Positions 45,102 through 53,722 of a DNA stretch of 64,000 nucleotides are shown here, one piece after another. The position numbers were made by a program, and so were the translations under genes. The notes beneath the pieces are model-generated. The model ran no database searches. It saw only the letters and a program-made list of their open reading frames with translations, and had not been told where the DNA came from. Numbering within the stretch: position 1 is the first letter of the stretch; each line of letters starts with the position of its first letter. This DNA comes from Emticicia aquatilis (GTDB taxonomy: Bacteria; Bacteroidota; Bacteroidia; Cytophagales; Spirosomataceae): assembly GCF_014644295.1 (NCBI RefSeq), contig NZ_BMKK01000002.1, positions 682,001-746,000 of the forward strand, written 5' to 3'.

Positions 45102-45272
45102 TTATTTTCGCTTGTACATTCTAAGGCCTACAACCCCAATAATTACGAATAAAAGAGCCATTACGGTATTTGTAGAAGACTTATCCTTGATGTAGAGTTT
45201 CATGACGAGAAGAAAAATACCACAGAAAATTGCCACATAGCTGGCATAATAAGAAAGTTTATCTTTGTTCAT
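45102..45272 (-). CDS. Small membrane protein, 56 aa
   Basis: ATG 45272 to TAA 45104-45102: MNKDKLSYYA, then two hydrophobic stretches (YVAIFCGIFLLVMKLY and NTVMALLFVIIGVVGLRMY) and a basic end KRK. A two-pass inner-membrane topology with both ends inside is likely. No known family. It is coded 46 bp before the amidohydrolase gene and could be in its operon. Codon use and length suggest a real gene, but there is no homology evidence here. Confidence 0.6.
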   Translation of the reverse strand: MNKDKLSYYASYVAIFCGIFLLVMKLYIKDKSSTNTVMALLFVIIGVVGLRMYKRK

Positions 45273-45376
45273 TTTTTTAGGGTTTTTGAGATTTTGATTT
45301 AAATATAATCAAATTTAATTTTCTTTGTGAAAGAATCTCAAAATCTAACTCAAAAGCATATTTTTCAAACAAAATC

Positions 45377-45895
45377 ATGATTATTGGCATTGGAGGCGTG
45401 AGCCGCTCAGGAAAAAGTACACTCGCCAATCTGTTGGTGACTTATTTCAGAAAAAATGGAAAAAAAGCAATCATTTTCCACCAAGATGATTTTGTTTTTC
45501 CTGAAACACAAATTCCAAAAATTAAAAACAAAACCGATTGGGAATCGCCACAATCCATTGATTTTGAGCAGTATAAAGAAGTTATAGAGCTTTTTAAAAC
45601 TCGATTCGATGTCGTAATCGCTGAAGGTTTATTTGCATTCTATGATGATAGCATTAATCAGCTTTACGACAGAAAATTTCATGTAAAAATATCGAAACGA
45701 ACATTCTTGATTCGTCGTGCAATGGATATCCGCTGGGGCTACGAGCCAACTTGGTTTATCGACCACGTCTGGCTTTCATTTTTGAAGTACGGTAAGCCAA
45801 GAAAAGATTTAAAAGGCATTGTAAATGTAAGTGGAGAAGATGAATTTGATATGGACAAGGTCATTAAGAGCCTCGACTCCCCTCGGATAGCGTAA
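45377..45895 (+). CDS. Uridine/nicotinamide riboside kinase-like P-loop kinase
   Basis: 172 residues. P-loop GGVSRSGKST (residues 6-15) and the DDFVFPET segment after FHQ are typical of uridine kinase and nicotinamide riboside kinase-like phosphotransferases. It has a DVVIAEGLFAFYDD Walker-B-like stretch and a lid with Arg pairs (FLIRRAMDIRWGYEP). It is probably a nucleoside kinase of the cytoplasm. Which nucleoside it uses cannot be told. It lies 82 bp before folD on the same strand. Confidence 0.8.
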   Translation: MIIGIGGVSRSGKSTLANLLVTYFRKNGKKAIIFHQDDFVFPETQIPKIKNKTDWESPQSIDFEQYKEVIELFKTRFDVVIAEGLFAFYDDSINQLYDRKFHVKISKRTFLIRRAMDIRWGYEPTWFIDHVWLSFLKYGKPRKDLKGIVNVSGEDEFDMDKVIKSLDSPRIA

Positions 45896-45945
45896 CAAAA
45901 AATCTTAAATCATCAATCGTAATTCGTAAATCGTAATTATCTTCT

Positions 45946-45953
45946 TACTTTTG
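45946..45953 (+). promoter_or_regulatory. -7 promoter box of folD
   Basis: TACTTTTG matches TAnnTTTG and lies 24 bp before the folD ATG at 45978. No strong TTG is visible at -33. Confidence 0.5.
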
Positions 45954-45977
45954 CACTTTCAATAAAAAATCAGCTCC

Positions 45978-46859
45978 ATGACAATCATTGATGGTAAACT
46001 TATTTCTGCTCAAGTTAAGCAAGAACTCAAAGAAGAAGTAGAGAAACAAAAAGCAAATGGTGGTAAAATTCCGCATTTAGCCGCAATTTTAGTTGGCGAT
46101 AATGGTGCAAGCGAAACCTACGTAGCAAGTAAAATCAGGTCTTGTGAAGAAATTGGTTTCAAATCGACACTCATTCGCCGTGATTCAAGCACTACTGAAG
46201 AAGAAGTTCTCGAAATCATTCAACAACTCAACGAAGATGATGATATTGATGGCTTCATCGTTCAACTTCCGCTTCCTGCACACATAAATGTAGATAAAGT
46301 AATCGAAGCCATCGAGCCACGCAAAGATGTTGATGGTTTTCATCCAATAAACATTGGTCGTATGGCCAAAGGCTTACCTGCTTACATTTCGGCAACTCCT
46401 TTTGGTGTTTTAGAATTAATCAAACGCTATAATATTGAAACCGCAGGAAAACACTGTGTGGTTGTGGGAAGAAGCCAAATCGTAGGTTTGCCGATGAGTA
46501 TTTTGATGCAACGCAATACCTACCCAGGAAACTGTACGGTATCTTTGGTGCATAGTAGAACGCAAAACCTCTCAGAAATTACCAAACAAGCTGACATTTT
46601 AGTTGCAGCACTTGGAAAACCAGAATTCATTACGGCCGATATGGTTAAAGAAGGTGCCGTTGTGATTGATGTTGGCCTAACCAGAGTGGTTGATACTACA
46701 AAGAAAAGTGGTTTTGCACTCAAAGGTGATGTAAAATTCGATGAAGTTGCTCCTAAATGTAGTTATATTACGCCTGTACCGGGTGGAGTTGGACTAATGA
46801 CCGTAGCAGCCTTGATGTACAATACACTACTTTCGGCAAGAAGAGAAATTTATAAGTAG
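45978..46859 (+). CDS. folD: Bifunctional methylenetetrahydrofolate dehydrogenase/cyclohydrolase
   Basis: 293 residues, the usual length. It oxidises 5,10-methylene-THF to methenyl-THF (NADP+) and hydrolyses this to 10-formyl-THF for purine synthesis and Met-tRNA formylation. Visible are the catalytic Lys in [15 protein letters not shown] (YxxxK), the substrate motif [13 protein letters not shown], the dinucleotide fold [18 protein letters not shown] and the C-terminal [20 protein letters not shown]. Cytoplasmic dimer in the family. It ends 7 bp before a strong terminator. Confidence 0.97.
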   Translation: MTIIDGKLISAQVKQELKEEVEKQKANGGKIPHLAAILVGDNGASETYVASKIRSCEEIGFKSTLIRRDSSTTEEEVLEIIQQLNEDDDIDGFIVQLPLPAHINVDKVIEAIEPRKDVDGFHPINIGRMAKGLPAYISATPFGVLELIKRYNIETAGKHCVVVGRSQIVGLPMSILMQRNTYPGNCTVSLVHSRTQNLSEITKQADILVAALGKPEFITADMVKEGAVVIDVGLTRVVDTTKKSGFALKGDVKFDEVAPKCSYITPVPGGVGLMTVAALMYNTLLSARREIYK

Positions 46860-46866
46860 ATAGTCT

Positions 46867-46892
46867 GAGTGGTATGTTTCGGCATACCACTC
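46867..46892 (+). terminator. Intrinsic terminator of folD
   Basis: Perfect 10-bp stem GAGTGGTATG (46867-46876)/CATACCACTC (46883-46892), 6-nt loop TTTCGG, then TTATATTTTTT. It can also end the small minus-strand gene at 46902. Confidence 0.85.
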
Positions 46893-46901
46893 TTATATTT
46901 T

Positions 46902-47090
46902 TTAATTATGGCTCACATTAAATTGATGAGTAATTGCCTTGCCATGTGGCAAAAGTAACTCTACAAAATATACACCATCTTGTAATTTATCTACTTCAAA
47001 TTCATTGCTCGCTTCATTTTCGAGGTCTCTCATTTCAAGAACTCTGCCTTGAGAATCTTTAAGAAATATTTTTGTTTTCATTTCTGTCAT
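46902..47090 (-). CDS. Orphan T9SS C-terminal-domain-like protein, 62 aa
   Basis: From ATG 47090 (an open TTG at 47129 is rejected): MTEMKTKIFLKDSQGRVLEM, then EFEVDKLQDGVYFVELLLPH. The pattern of strand, GxV turn, hydrophobic D-L-x-x-G-x-Y-F-V and a final K-x-x-x-x-F-x-V strand is that of type IX secretion sorting domains, which normally form the last 70-80 residues of a large secreted protein. Here there is no signal peptide and no cargo. It may be a relict of a truncated cargo gene, or a free domain with its own use. No cargo-like remains are seen in the 130 bp before it. Confidence 0.6.
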   Translation of the reverse strand: MTEMKTKIFLKDSQGRVLEMRDLENEASNEFEVDKLQDGVYFVELLLPHGKAITHQFNVSHN

Positions 47091-47223
47091 CGTTTCTATA
47101 TGGATTAGTAAGTACAAAAGATTTGCCAATTTAATATAAAGACGTTCGTTTGACCGAAATATGTTGCATTGGTTTAAATAATTTTAAAAAAAATTATTTA
47201 ATGGTGTCAATAAGCAGTTCTAC

Positions 47224-48693
47224 TCACCATTTTTTTATCAATGAGATATAACTTCCATAATTATCTTTTATTAAATCGCCATGGTCAACCGATACATTGA
47301 CATTCAAATCGGCTTTTAATCTACGAAGCGGAACCGTAGTGTTGACTGAATAAGAAATTTGGTCAACTGGTTCTATAACTCTTCCCAGTAAACTTGTATT
47401 TCCAAAATTTCTACTAAACGAAAGTCGATTCGAGAAACTAATCGTTCCAATCTGATTCAATAAAGCTCCATAAAATGCCCAAATACGATTATTATTCACG
47501 AAAACATTACCATTTCCAAGCTGATTTTCGTTTCTGATATTTTGTTCGGGAGTCAAAAAAGGCGTACCAATCGTACGTTTATTATAAGACCAACCATCAA
47601 AATATTGTTGATGATTAAACAAAAAACTTTCTTCATTAGGATGTCGGTCAGGCATATTCAACAAACGCCCTATTCCTGCTACATATCTACCTTGGTTTTT
47701 AGTAAATAAATACTCAAAAACAACTCTCTTAAACGAAGATTCAGGTTTTGGAGTAAAACTAACTCCATAAAGACCATCATCTGTATTTGTCAGTCCAAAA
47801 AGTTGCCCATCATCAAACAAAAATTGTCGATAAAGTATCAATTTGCTCTTCTTAAACTTAAATTCGGCAGCAGCATCAACCGAGCCAAGTTGATTCCCAA
47901 AATGATTGGTAGTTTCAAAAGCATTGTAAGTATAATACTTAGGAGATTGTTTCCAAAGGCCTTTTAAAGGCAAAACCACGTTTCCGTAAACATACCAATC
48001 GGCAGGAAACTTACCATTATACAAGCGGTCATCATTAATCGGCAACGTATTTTTAGGTGTTCCACCCCATGTTACATTATGAACAATACCTCCGTAAAGA
48101 TTGAGCATTGAAGCGGGCTTTCCAAGCCTAAAAAACAATGATTTTTGATGAAGATAATATCCTTTAGCAAAAGTCTGATTCCCAAACCACCCGTGCGAAT
48201 AAGTACCTTTAAAACTCAGCCATTTAAAAAATAACTTAGTATAGTTTGGCATTCCAATTTGTACTTTCGGAATTGGCATGGCGTTTCCCGACCACGAAAC
48301 CGAACCCGAAGATAAAAGGGTATCAACAATTCCGAAAATCTCTTTTCTACGGCCAGCATATATCTCAAATTTTCCAAGTTTTGTGCAGAGAAAGCCTTCG
48401 GGTAATAATAATTGCGGATTTTTACCAAGAATCGTTACAGCTTCAAAGCCGTAATCAAATTTGAAGAATCTATTGAGTGTGTCTTTTTGAGTCTTGATAC
48501 TTTGTCGGCAAAGAAACGCTGGTAAATCGCTCGGAATACTTCCAAACTGATTAGAACTCTGCCAAAAAGGTAATTTATTTGTAATAGAAAAATAACTTCC
48601 TATTTCGAATCTATAATCAAACTTTTTAGGTGGATTTTGCTGAGCATTACACGCCACAACTAACCCCAGCCAAAAGGTAAATATTTTTTTCAT
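47224..48693 (-). CDS. Wzi-family capsule assembly/outer-membrane beta-barrel protein
   Basis: 489 residues with a signal peptide (1-17, AC-N-AQ). The body is Gly/Asn/aromatic-rich with repeated amphipathic strands (GKFEIYAGRRKEIFGIVDTL, YGGIVHNVTWGG, KRVVFEYLFTKNQG) and ends in LIKKW, as an outer-membrane barrel does. It matches the Wzi family, which in other bacteria holds capsule polysaccharide at the surface. In Bacteroidota such proteins lie near polysaccharide genes, but none are seen here, so its exact role is open. Confidence 0.85.
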   Translation of the reverse strand: MKKIFTFWLGLVVACNAQQNPPKKFDYRFEIGSYFSITNKLPFWQSSNQFGSIPSDLPAFLCRQSIKTQKDTLNRFFKFDYGFEAVTILGKNPQLLLPEGFLCTKLGKFEIYAGRRKEIFGIVDTLLSSGSVSWSGNAMPIPKVQIGMPNYTKLFFKWLSFKGTYSHGWFGNQTFAKGYYLHQKSLFFRLGKPASMLNLYGGIVHNVTWGGTPKNTLPINDDRLYNGKFPADWYVYGNVVLPLKGLWKQSPKYYTYNAFETTNHFGNQLGSVDAAAEFKFKKSKLILYRQFLFDDGQLFGLTNTDDGLYGVSFTPKPESSFKRVVFEYLFTKNQGRYVAGIGRLLNMPDRHPNEESFLFNHQQYFDGWSYNKRTIGTPFLTPEQNIRNENQLGNGNVFVNNNRIWAFYGALLNQIGTISFSNRLSFSRNFGNTSLLGRVIEPVDQISYSVNTTVPLRRLKADLNVNVSVDHGDLIKDNYGSYISLIKKW

Positions 48694-48808
48694 GTTCGCT
48701 CAATTTTATACTAAAAATCGAGCAAATATGATGCCTAAGATAAAATTTGGTATATATACGTCTTTTATGGTACACTAAAAACCTAATTTGTTAATTGCAA
48801 GTCTCTTA

Positions 48809-50047
48809 TTAGTTAGAAACCCATTGCATTACAAGCCCAGTAAGGTAGCCACAATAAGTGCCAACGGCATTGCCAAGTATTGCCAACAAAACACCAATCG
48901 GAGCCAGCGAAGGATTAAATGCAGCCGCTACAACCGACGCAGAAGCAACTCCCCCAACATTCGCTTGCGAACCAACTGCTGTAAAGAAAAAAGGAGCTTT
49001 CACGATGTACGATGCAATGATAGTGAAGACTGCGTGAATCAAAATCCAAATCAATCCAACCAAAAATAACATCGGATTTTTGAACGCCTCAAAAATATGC
49101 AATTGCATACCAATAGTAGCAATCAGAAAGTAAAGAAACAAAGTACCAATTTTAGAAGCACCGAATCGCTCAAGATTACGAGCCTTCGTATTTGACAAAA
49201 TAAAACCTGAAAGCGATGAAACTGTCACAATCCAAAATGATTTGGACGCTAAACTATAAGCCTTCAGATTCGGATAATTGGTTTCGATAAAAGGAGCAAC
49301 ATTATCGGCCACAATATGAGCAAGACCCGTTATTCCAAACCCAACGGCCAGTAATAAAAATAATTCTTGAAATGTTGGATTCTTTTGTTTGGCACTTTCA
49401 ATCTCAACCCTTTCTTGTATTTCTTTAATGATACTTGCATCTGCTTTCATTTTTTTATCGATAATTGCAGCTTTTGCCACGAAATAAAGCAGAAACCCCA
49501 ACCATAACTCTGCAAAAAGCACATCAATCACACTCGTTTGGGCAAAAACAGCAGGCGATGGCTGAAAGATTTCTTTCAAAGCCAACTGATTGGCATTGCC
49601 GCCAGTCCAACTTCCAGCTATCGTAGCCAAGCCTCGCCAAATTTCTTCACCGTCTTTTCCCAAGAAAGTTGGGTCAATCATTTTTCCTACCCAAATTCCA
49701 ACTGGTCCGCCTACCATCACTCCTATTGCTCCAGCAAAAAAAACAAACAAGGCTTTTCCACCAAGCTGTCGAAGAGCTTGAATATCAATACTCAATGTAA
49801 AAAAGACTAAACAAGTTGGCAAGAAAAATCGTGAAGCGGTTTCGTCAAGCTGAGAATCAGCCGCCGAAATAACATTAAACGAACTCAATAAACCTGGAAT
49901 AAAAAAGCAAAGAAGTATTGAAGGAACAATTTTATAAAATTTCTCAAACGACTTTAGAGTAGTTGAATAAAAAATAATAGCCAACGTAGCCATTAAAATT
50001 CCAAGCACTACAGCATCGTTTGTAAAGAAGGCTTTTTCTTCAATCAT
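48809..50047 (-). CDS. DUF819 family integral membrane protein
   Basis: 412 residues with 11-12 hydrophobic segments. The family signature (QANVGGVASASVVAAAFNP and GPVGIWVGKMIDPTFLG, AGSWTGGNANQLALKEIF) marks DUF819, a relative of sodium-dependent or anion/cation transporter folds (YjcL-like). The inverted-repeat pattern of two gas-vesicle-like halves fits a transporter fold. Substrate unknown. Inner membrane. The next minus-strand item upstream is the tRNA-like RNA. Confidence 0.85.
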   Translation of the reverse strand: MIEEKAFFTNDAVVLGILMATLAIIFYSTTLKSFEKFYKIVPSILLCFFIPGLLSSFNVISAADSQLDETASRFFLPTCLVFFTLSIDIQALRQLGGKALFVFFAGAIGVMVGGPVGIWVGKMIDPTFLGKDGEEIWRGLATIAGSWTGGNANQLALKEIFQPSPAVFAQTSVIDVLFAELWLGFLLYFVAKAAIIDKKMKADASIIKEIQERVEIESAKQKNPTFQELFLLLAVGFGITGLAHIVADNVAPFIETNYPNLKAYSLASKSFWIVTVSSLSGFILSNTKARNLERFGASKIGTLFLYFLIATIGMQLHIFEAFKNPMLFLVGLIWILIHAVFTIIASYIVKAPFFFTAVGSQANVGGVASASVVAAAFNPSLAPIGVLLAILGNAVGTYCGYLTGLVMQWVSN

Positions 50048-50617
50048 GGTTTAGGTTTGTTTCAGTCAGAAACACAAAGTAAATAATTCTTGATTAAACA
50101 TTCGTGTTTTTTATACACAAAAAAACACGCAAACCTCAATTCGGGATTGCGTGTCGCAATTACACTTCATCAACAAACTAAAAACCAAATAATATTTTTA
50201 CTAAGCAAAAATACTCAAAAAAAAAGTATGAAAGAAATTTATCAATTAAAATATTCTTTCACACTTTTAAATTGCTTGCTGTAAGAGGGGGAGTCGAACC
50301 GCCCACGGTGTAGTTAGCCACAGTACAAATTTGGTGGTCAATCCCAGTCGACTAAGATAGTCCGGCTTTATGCTGCGTTTGTCCTATAATCACCACCCCC
50401 GAGACAGGAGGGCATGGCTGCCAATTTCATCACCTTACAGTATAAATCAAAACTTTAAACTTTGCTGTAATTGTGGTGCTTTGTCTTATTTTGATGTTAC
50501 AAAGTTAATACAAAAAAGACATACGTTGCAAATATTTTATAAAAAATATTTAATATTTACATTATTCATAATTTTTAATTAACTTTATTATCAAATTTAT
50601 AATTCAAGTTTTTAAAA
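50048..50617. other. 570-bp intergenic region holding one structured RNA
   Basis: No credible protein gene here. The part 50048-50278 is AT-rich with nothing recognised. The part 50279-50439 is a GC-rich tRNA-like structure on the minus strand. The part 50440-50617 is AT-rich and would hold the promoter of that RNA and of the AsnC gene. Confidence 0.7.
50279..50439 (-). ncRNA. tRNA-Leu-like RNA with a long variable region and Asp-type anticodon
   Basis: Read on the minus strand. Acceptor stem TGTAAGG (50439-50433)/TCTTACA (50286-50280), 7 bp with one G-U; discriminator G; no encoded CCA. Leucine-type D arm ATG-AAATTGGCAGC-CAT (50430-50414), with the 11-nt loop of E. coli tRNA-Leu. Anticodon-type hairpin CCCTC/GGGGG (50412-50408/50400-50396) with loop CTGTCTC, which places GUC at 34-36 and an unusual U37. 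T arm GGCGG-TTCGACT-CCCCC (50303-50287) has one C-C mismatch. The variable region is about 92 nt, closed by TGGTG/CACCA (50395-50391/50336-50332). A normal tRNA-Leu is about 85 nt, so this is either a new tRNA-like RNA, a degenerate tRNA, or a tRNA carrying an insertion. Confidence 0.55.
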
Positions 50618-51082
50618 ATGGAAAAAAATTTAGAAATTGATAAAACAGATTTGAAGATTTTATCATTGCTCATGCAGGACGCCAAGATGCCTTACACAAC
50701 AATTGGAGAAAAAATCTTTGTTTCAGGTGGGACAGTTCACGTACGTATGAACAAAATGGAGCAAATGGGCATAGTAAAAGGCTCTCAACTAATCGTTGAC
50801 CCCATTAAACTCGGTTGGGACATTAGTGCTTTCTTAGGCATCTATCTTGATAAAAGCGAATTATACGATACAGTGGCCGACCAATTAGAAAATATACCAG
50901 AAGTTGTAAGCATTAATTACACGACTGGTCAGTATAGTATTTTTGTAAAAATTGTTTGTCGAGATACCCAACATTTACGAGAAGTGCTTCACGATAAAAT
51001 TCAGAAGGTTGGCGGAATCAATCGCACCGAGACTTTTATTTCATTGGAAGAAAGGTTTAATAGGCCTATTCCTTTGGTGTGA
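50618..51082 (+). CDS. Lrp/AsnC-family transcriptional regulator
   Basis: 154 residues. The N-terminal winged helix (LDLKILSLLMQDAKMPYTTI-like, here TDLKILSLLMQDAKMPYTTI, then GGTVHVRMNKMEQMGIVKGS) is followed by the RAM ligand-binding domain (SAFLGIYLDKSELYDTVADQ and the conserved TGQYSIFVKIVCRDTQHL). Such factors sense an amino acid and control amino-acid genes. The target genes are not shown by the neighbourhood, as no amino-acid gene is next to it. Cytoplasmic. A palindromic repeat follows the stop. Confidence 0.92.
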   Translation: MEKNLEIDKTDLKILSLLMQDAKMPYTTIGEKIFVSGGTVHVRMNKMEQMGIVKGSQLIVDPIKLGWDISAFLGIYLDKSELYDTVADQLENIPEVVSINYTTGQYSIFVKIVCRDTQHLREVLHDKIQKVGGINRTETFISLEERFNRPIPLV

Positions 51083-51112
51083 TGGGGGATTTATTTATTG
51101 AGAAATTTTCAC

Positions 51113-51138
51113 AGAATCGGGTTTGGAAACCCGATTCT
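51113..51138. repeat. Perfect palindrome after the AsnC gene
   Basis: AGAATCGGGTTT (51113-51124), loop GG, AAACCCGATTCT (51127-51138): 12-bp perfect arms. It has the same form as the palindromes at 24618, 57010 and 57111. It lies between convergent genes and may act as a terminator, although no U-tract follows. Confidence 0.85.
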
Positions 51139-51187
51139 ATGGAGAGTCATCCATTCTACAAGTTCATATATTAAATAAAAACAACTT

Positions 51188-52048
51188 TCATTTCAAAATC
51201 TCTCTCACATCCACAATTTCAAAATATGGGTGCGATTTTAGCATATCTCTTAAAATCTGAACGTGTCCCCCGCCGATTATTACAAGCAATTTTCTATCAT
51301 ACGGGCTTACACTCGATAAGATATTTTGCATAATTTTAGTATTGCGATAATATTCTTTAGCAGTGAATTCCGCTCCGTAGCCATTGGTATTAGTATCCAT
51401 CCAGCCAGTTATGTTAAAATAATGTAGCGTTGCGATACTTTGCTCAGAATTTAGGTTTATTAAGTGTTCTTTAATCGGAAGTTTTTTCCAAGTCTCATAA
51501 TTACTCAAATATTCATTAAATGAACGATTGACACTCGGATTTTGCTTGAAATAAACATCATAAGTTGGCTTCACTCGTTCGAGTTCATGTGAGTAAAAAG
51601 TTTGTAATGTATCAATTTTATTGCGTGCGGTTCGCATTCCCAATGATAAATCTGGTTGAACGTAATTAATGCAAGTAACGCCAACAGGATTATTGATTTT
51701 CTTAGCCAGTTTAATACCAATCTGAAAAATCTCGTTGAGTTCTCCACTTTTTTCGGCAGGGCGAAAACCATTCAAATAATTTCGGTAAACAGTATTCCAA
51801 TAAGGTTGAGCATCGGGGGTATTTTCAACAAAAATTTTATCGGGTTTAAACCTTGCCAAAGCATCGACCACATCTTGCACTTGTTTTTGGCGTTCGGCAG
51901 AAAGCAAATCATCAATCCCTCCTTTCACATAATCGGGAGTTTCGCCCATGTGAAAAACACCCAAAAAAGCCACTTGTACCCTCCCACTCTGGGCATTCAA
52001 GAGAGTTGAACCGCAAATATAAAATATGACAGATAGAAGATATTTCAT
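51188..52048 (-). CDS. DUF5694 (TraB-like) exported protein
   Basis: 286 residues from ATG 52048 (an open GTG at 52075 is rejected). Signal peptide 1-20 (ends NAQ). The core motifs VAFLGVFHMGETPD at the N-terminus, KIFVENTPDAQPYWNTVYRN, and VIIGGGHVQILRDML near the C-terminus fit DUF5694, which is related to TraB/TIKI-type proteins where GxxH and GGGHxxxL-type His and Glu residues act as metalloprotease ligands. Likely periplasmic. Substrate unknown. Ends 49 bp from the palindrome at 51113. Confidence 0.82.
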   Translation of the reverse strand: MKYLLSVIFYICGSTLLNAQSGRVQVAFLGVFHMGETPDYVKGGIDDLLSAERQKQVQDVVDALARFKPDKIFVENTPDAQPYWNTVYRNYLNGFRPAEKSGELNEIFQIGIKLAKKINNPVGVTCINYVQPDLSLGMRTARNKIDTLQTFYSHELERVKPTYDVYFKQNPSVNRSFNEYLSNYETWKKLPIKEHLINLNSEQSIATLHYFNITGWMDTNTNGYGAEFTAKEYYRNTKIMQNILSSVSPYDRKLLVIIGGGHVQILRDMLKSHPYFEIVDVREILK

Positions 52049-52071
52049 AGATAAAACTAAATAAGTTAACG

Positions 52072-52092
52072 GCACAATTTACAAAATTGTGC
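52072..52092. repeat. Perfect 21-bp palindrome
   Basis: GCACAATTT (52072-52080), ACA, AAATTGTGC (52084-52092). It lies just upstream of the DUF5694 start and after the sufB terminator, so it is in the 5' leader of the former. Confidence 0.8.
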
Positions 52093-52106
52093 TACATATC
52101 TAAACA

Positions 52107-52132
52107 AAAAGGCTGCCAAATGACAGCCTTTT
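52107..52132 (-). terminator. Intrinsic terminator of sufB
   Basis: 9-bp perfect stem AAAAGGCTG (52107-52115)/CAGCCTTTT (52124-52132) with the loop CCAAATGA. A T-tract follows on the minus strand. It lies 26 bp beyond the sufB stop. Confidence 0.8.
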
Positions 52133-52157
52133 CAATAATATATAATTCTCTGTGAAA

Positions 52158-53603
52158 TCAACCTACACTACCCTCTAACGAAATTTCGAGTAGTTTTTGT
52201 GCTTCTACCGCAAATTCCATTGGTAATTGGTTTAAAACTTCTTTTACATAACCATTAACAATCAACGCAACGGCTTGCTCAGTCGGAATACCTCTTTGAT
52301 TACAATAGAACAATTGGTCTTCACCAATTTTTGAAGTTGTAGCCTCGTGTTCTACCGATGCTGATGAATTTTTCACTTCGATATACGGGAAAGTATGGGC
52401 TCCGCATCTATCACCCAAAAGTAAAGAATCGCACTGTGAGAAATTACGAGCATTGGCCGCACGTTTTGAAATGTCAACCAATCCACGGTAAGAGTTTTGG
52501 CTTCTTCCTGCCGAAATACCCTTAGATACAATACGACTCTTTGTGTTTTTTCCTAAGTGAATCATCTTTGTACCAGTATCGGCTTGCTGCATGTTGTTGG
52601 TCACTGCAACCGAGTAGAATTCGCCGATTGAGTTATCGCCACGCAATACTACTGATGGGTATTTCCAAGTGATTGCCGAACCAGTTTCTACTTGTGTCCA
52701 AGAAATTTTAGAGTTTTCTCCAAAACACAAACCACGTTTCGTAACGAAGTTATAAATTCCACCTTTTCCGTCTTTATCGCCTGGATACCAGTTCTGTACA
52801 GTCGAATATTTCACTTCTGCTCTTTCATGGGCAAAAATCTCAACTACCGCAGCGTGTAGTTGGTTTTCGTCACGCATTGGGGCAGTACAGCCCTCTAAAT
52901 AACTTACATAAGACCCTTCGTCGGCCACAATTAATGTACGCTCAAACTGCCCAGTTCCTGCAGCATTAATACGGAAGTAAGTTGATAATTCCATTGGGCA
53001 ACGAACGCCTTTTGGAATATAACAAAACGAACCATCAGAGAAAACCGCCGAGTTGAGAGCCGAATAATAGTTGTCTTTCACTGGCACTACCGAACCCAAA
53101 TACTTTTTGATAAGGTCTGGATGCTCATGAATTGCCTCAGAAATTGAGCAGAAAATAATACCTAATTCTCCAAGTTTGGCTTTGAAAGTGGTCGCAACCG
53201 AAACCGAGTCAATAACTGCATCAACCGCAACACCCGATAAACGTTCTTGCTCCTTCAATGAAATACCTAAACGCTCGAATGTACGGCGTAATTCTGGGTC
53301 AATTTCATCAAGACTATTGATAACTTTTTGTTGTTTTGGAGCAGAATAATACTTAATGCTCTGTAAATCAACTGGTTTGTACGAAACATTAGGCCAAGTT
53401 GGCTCGGTCATGGTTTGCCAAACTCTATATGCACTCAATCTGTATTCAAGCATCCACTCTGGCTCGTTTTTCTTTGCAGAAAGGAGTCTGATGACATCTT
53501 CATTCAAGCCCGCAGGAATTTCGTCAGCTTCAATATCTGTGTAAAATCCGTATTTGTATTCGGATGTGGTTAGTTCTTCTAATAATTCTAAATCTTTGCT
53601 CAT
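52158..53603 (-). CDS. sufB: Fe-S cluster assembly scaffold protein SufB
   Basis: 481 residues, the normal length. The SufB beta-helix core is clear: [40 protein letters not shown] (a conserved Cys) and [20 protein letters not shown], with the conserved Cys and the [20 protein letters not shown] segment. SufB takes part with SufC and SufD in cluster building from SufS sulfur in the cytoplasm. In most Bacteroidota sufB is followed by sufC and sufD. Here a terminator follows at 52107 and DUF5694 comes next, so sufC, sufD and sufS must lie elsewhere. Confidence 0.95.
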   Translation of the reverse strand: MSKDLELLEELTTSEYKYGFYTDIEADEIPAGLNEDVIRLLSAKKNEPEWMLEYRLSAYRVWQTMTEPTWPNVSYKPVDLQSIKYYSAPKQQKVINSLDEIDPELRRTFERLGISLKEQERLSGVAVDAVIDSVSVATTFKAKLGELGIIFCSISEAIHEHPDLIKKYLGSVVPVKDNYYSALNSAVFSDGSFCYIPKGVRCPMELSTYFRINAAGTGQFERTLIVADEGSYVSYLEGCTAPMRDENQLHAAVVEIFAHERAEVKYSTVQNWYPGDKDGKGGIYNFVTKRGLCFGENSKISWTQVETGSAITWKYPSVVLRGDNSIGEFYSVAVTNNMQQADTGTKMIHLGKNTKSRIVSKGISAGRSQNSYRGLVDISKRAANARNFSQCDSLLLGDRCGAHTFPYIEVKNSSASVEHEATTSKIGEDQLFYCNQRGIPTEQAVALIVNGYVKEVLNQLPMEFAVEAQKLLEISLEGSVG

Positions 53604-53722
53604 GCTATTGTTTTGCTTGATTTACTCTATATAACGCAACAAAATTTATGCGGTAAATGTTCGCAAATTTAGACTTAATATAAATAGGATTTTAAATATT
53701 CTCTAAGTTTTTATACAATCGC

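Noticed and set aside
50279-50439. tmRNA or group I intron reading of the tRNA-like RNA
   Set aside because: No tag reading frame and no alanine acceptor G-U pair of a tmRNA. The insert of about 92 nt lacks the size and the P/Q/R/S core of group I introns.
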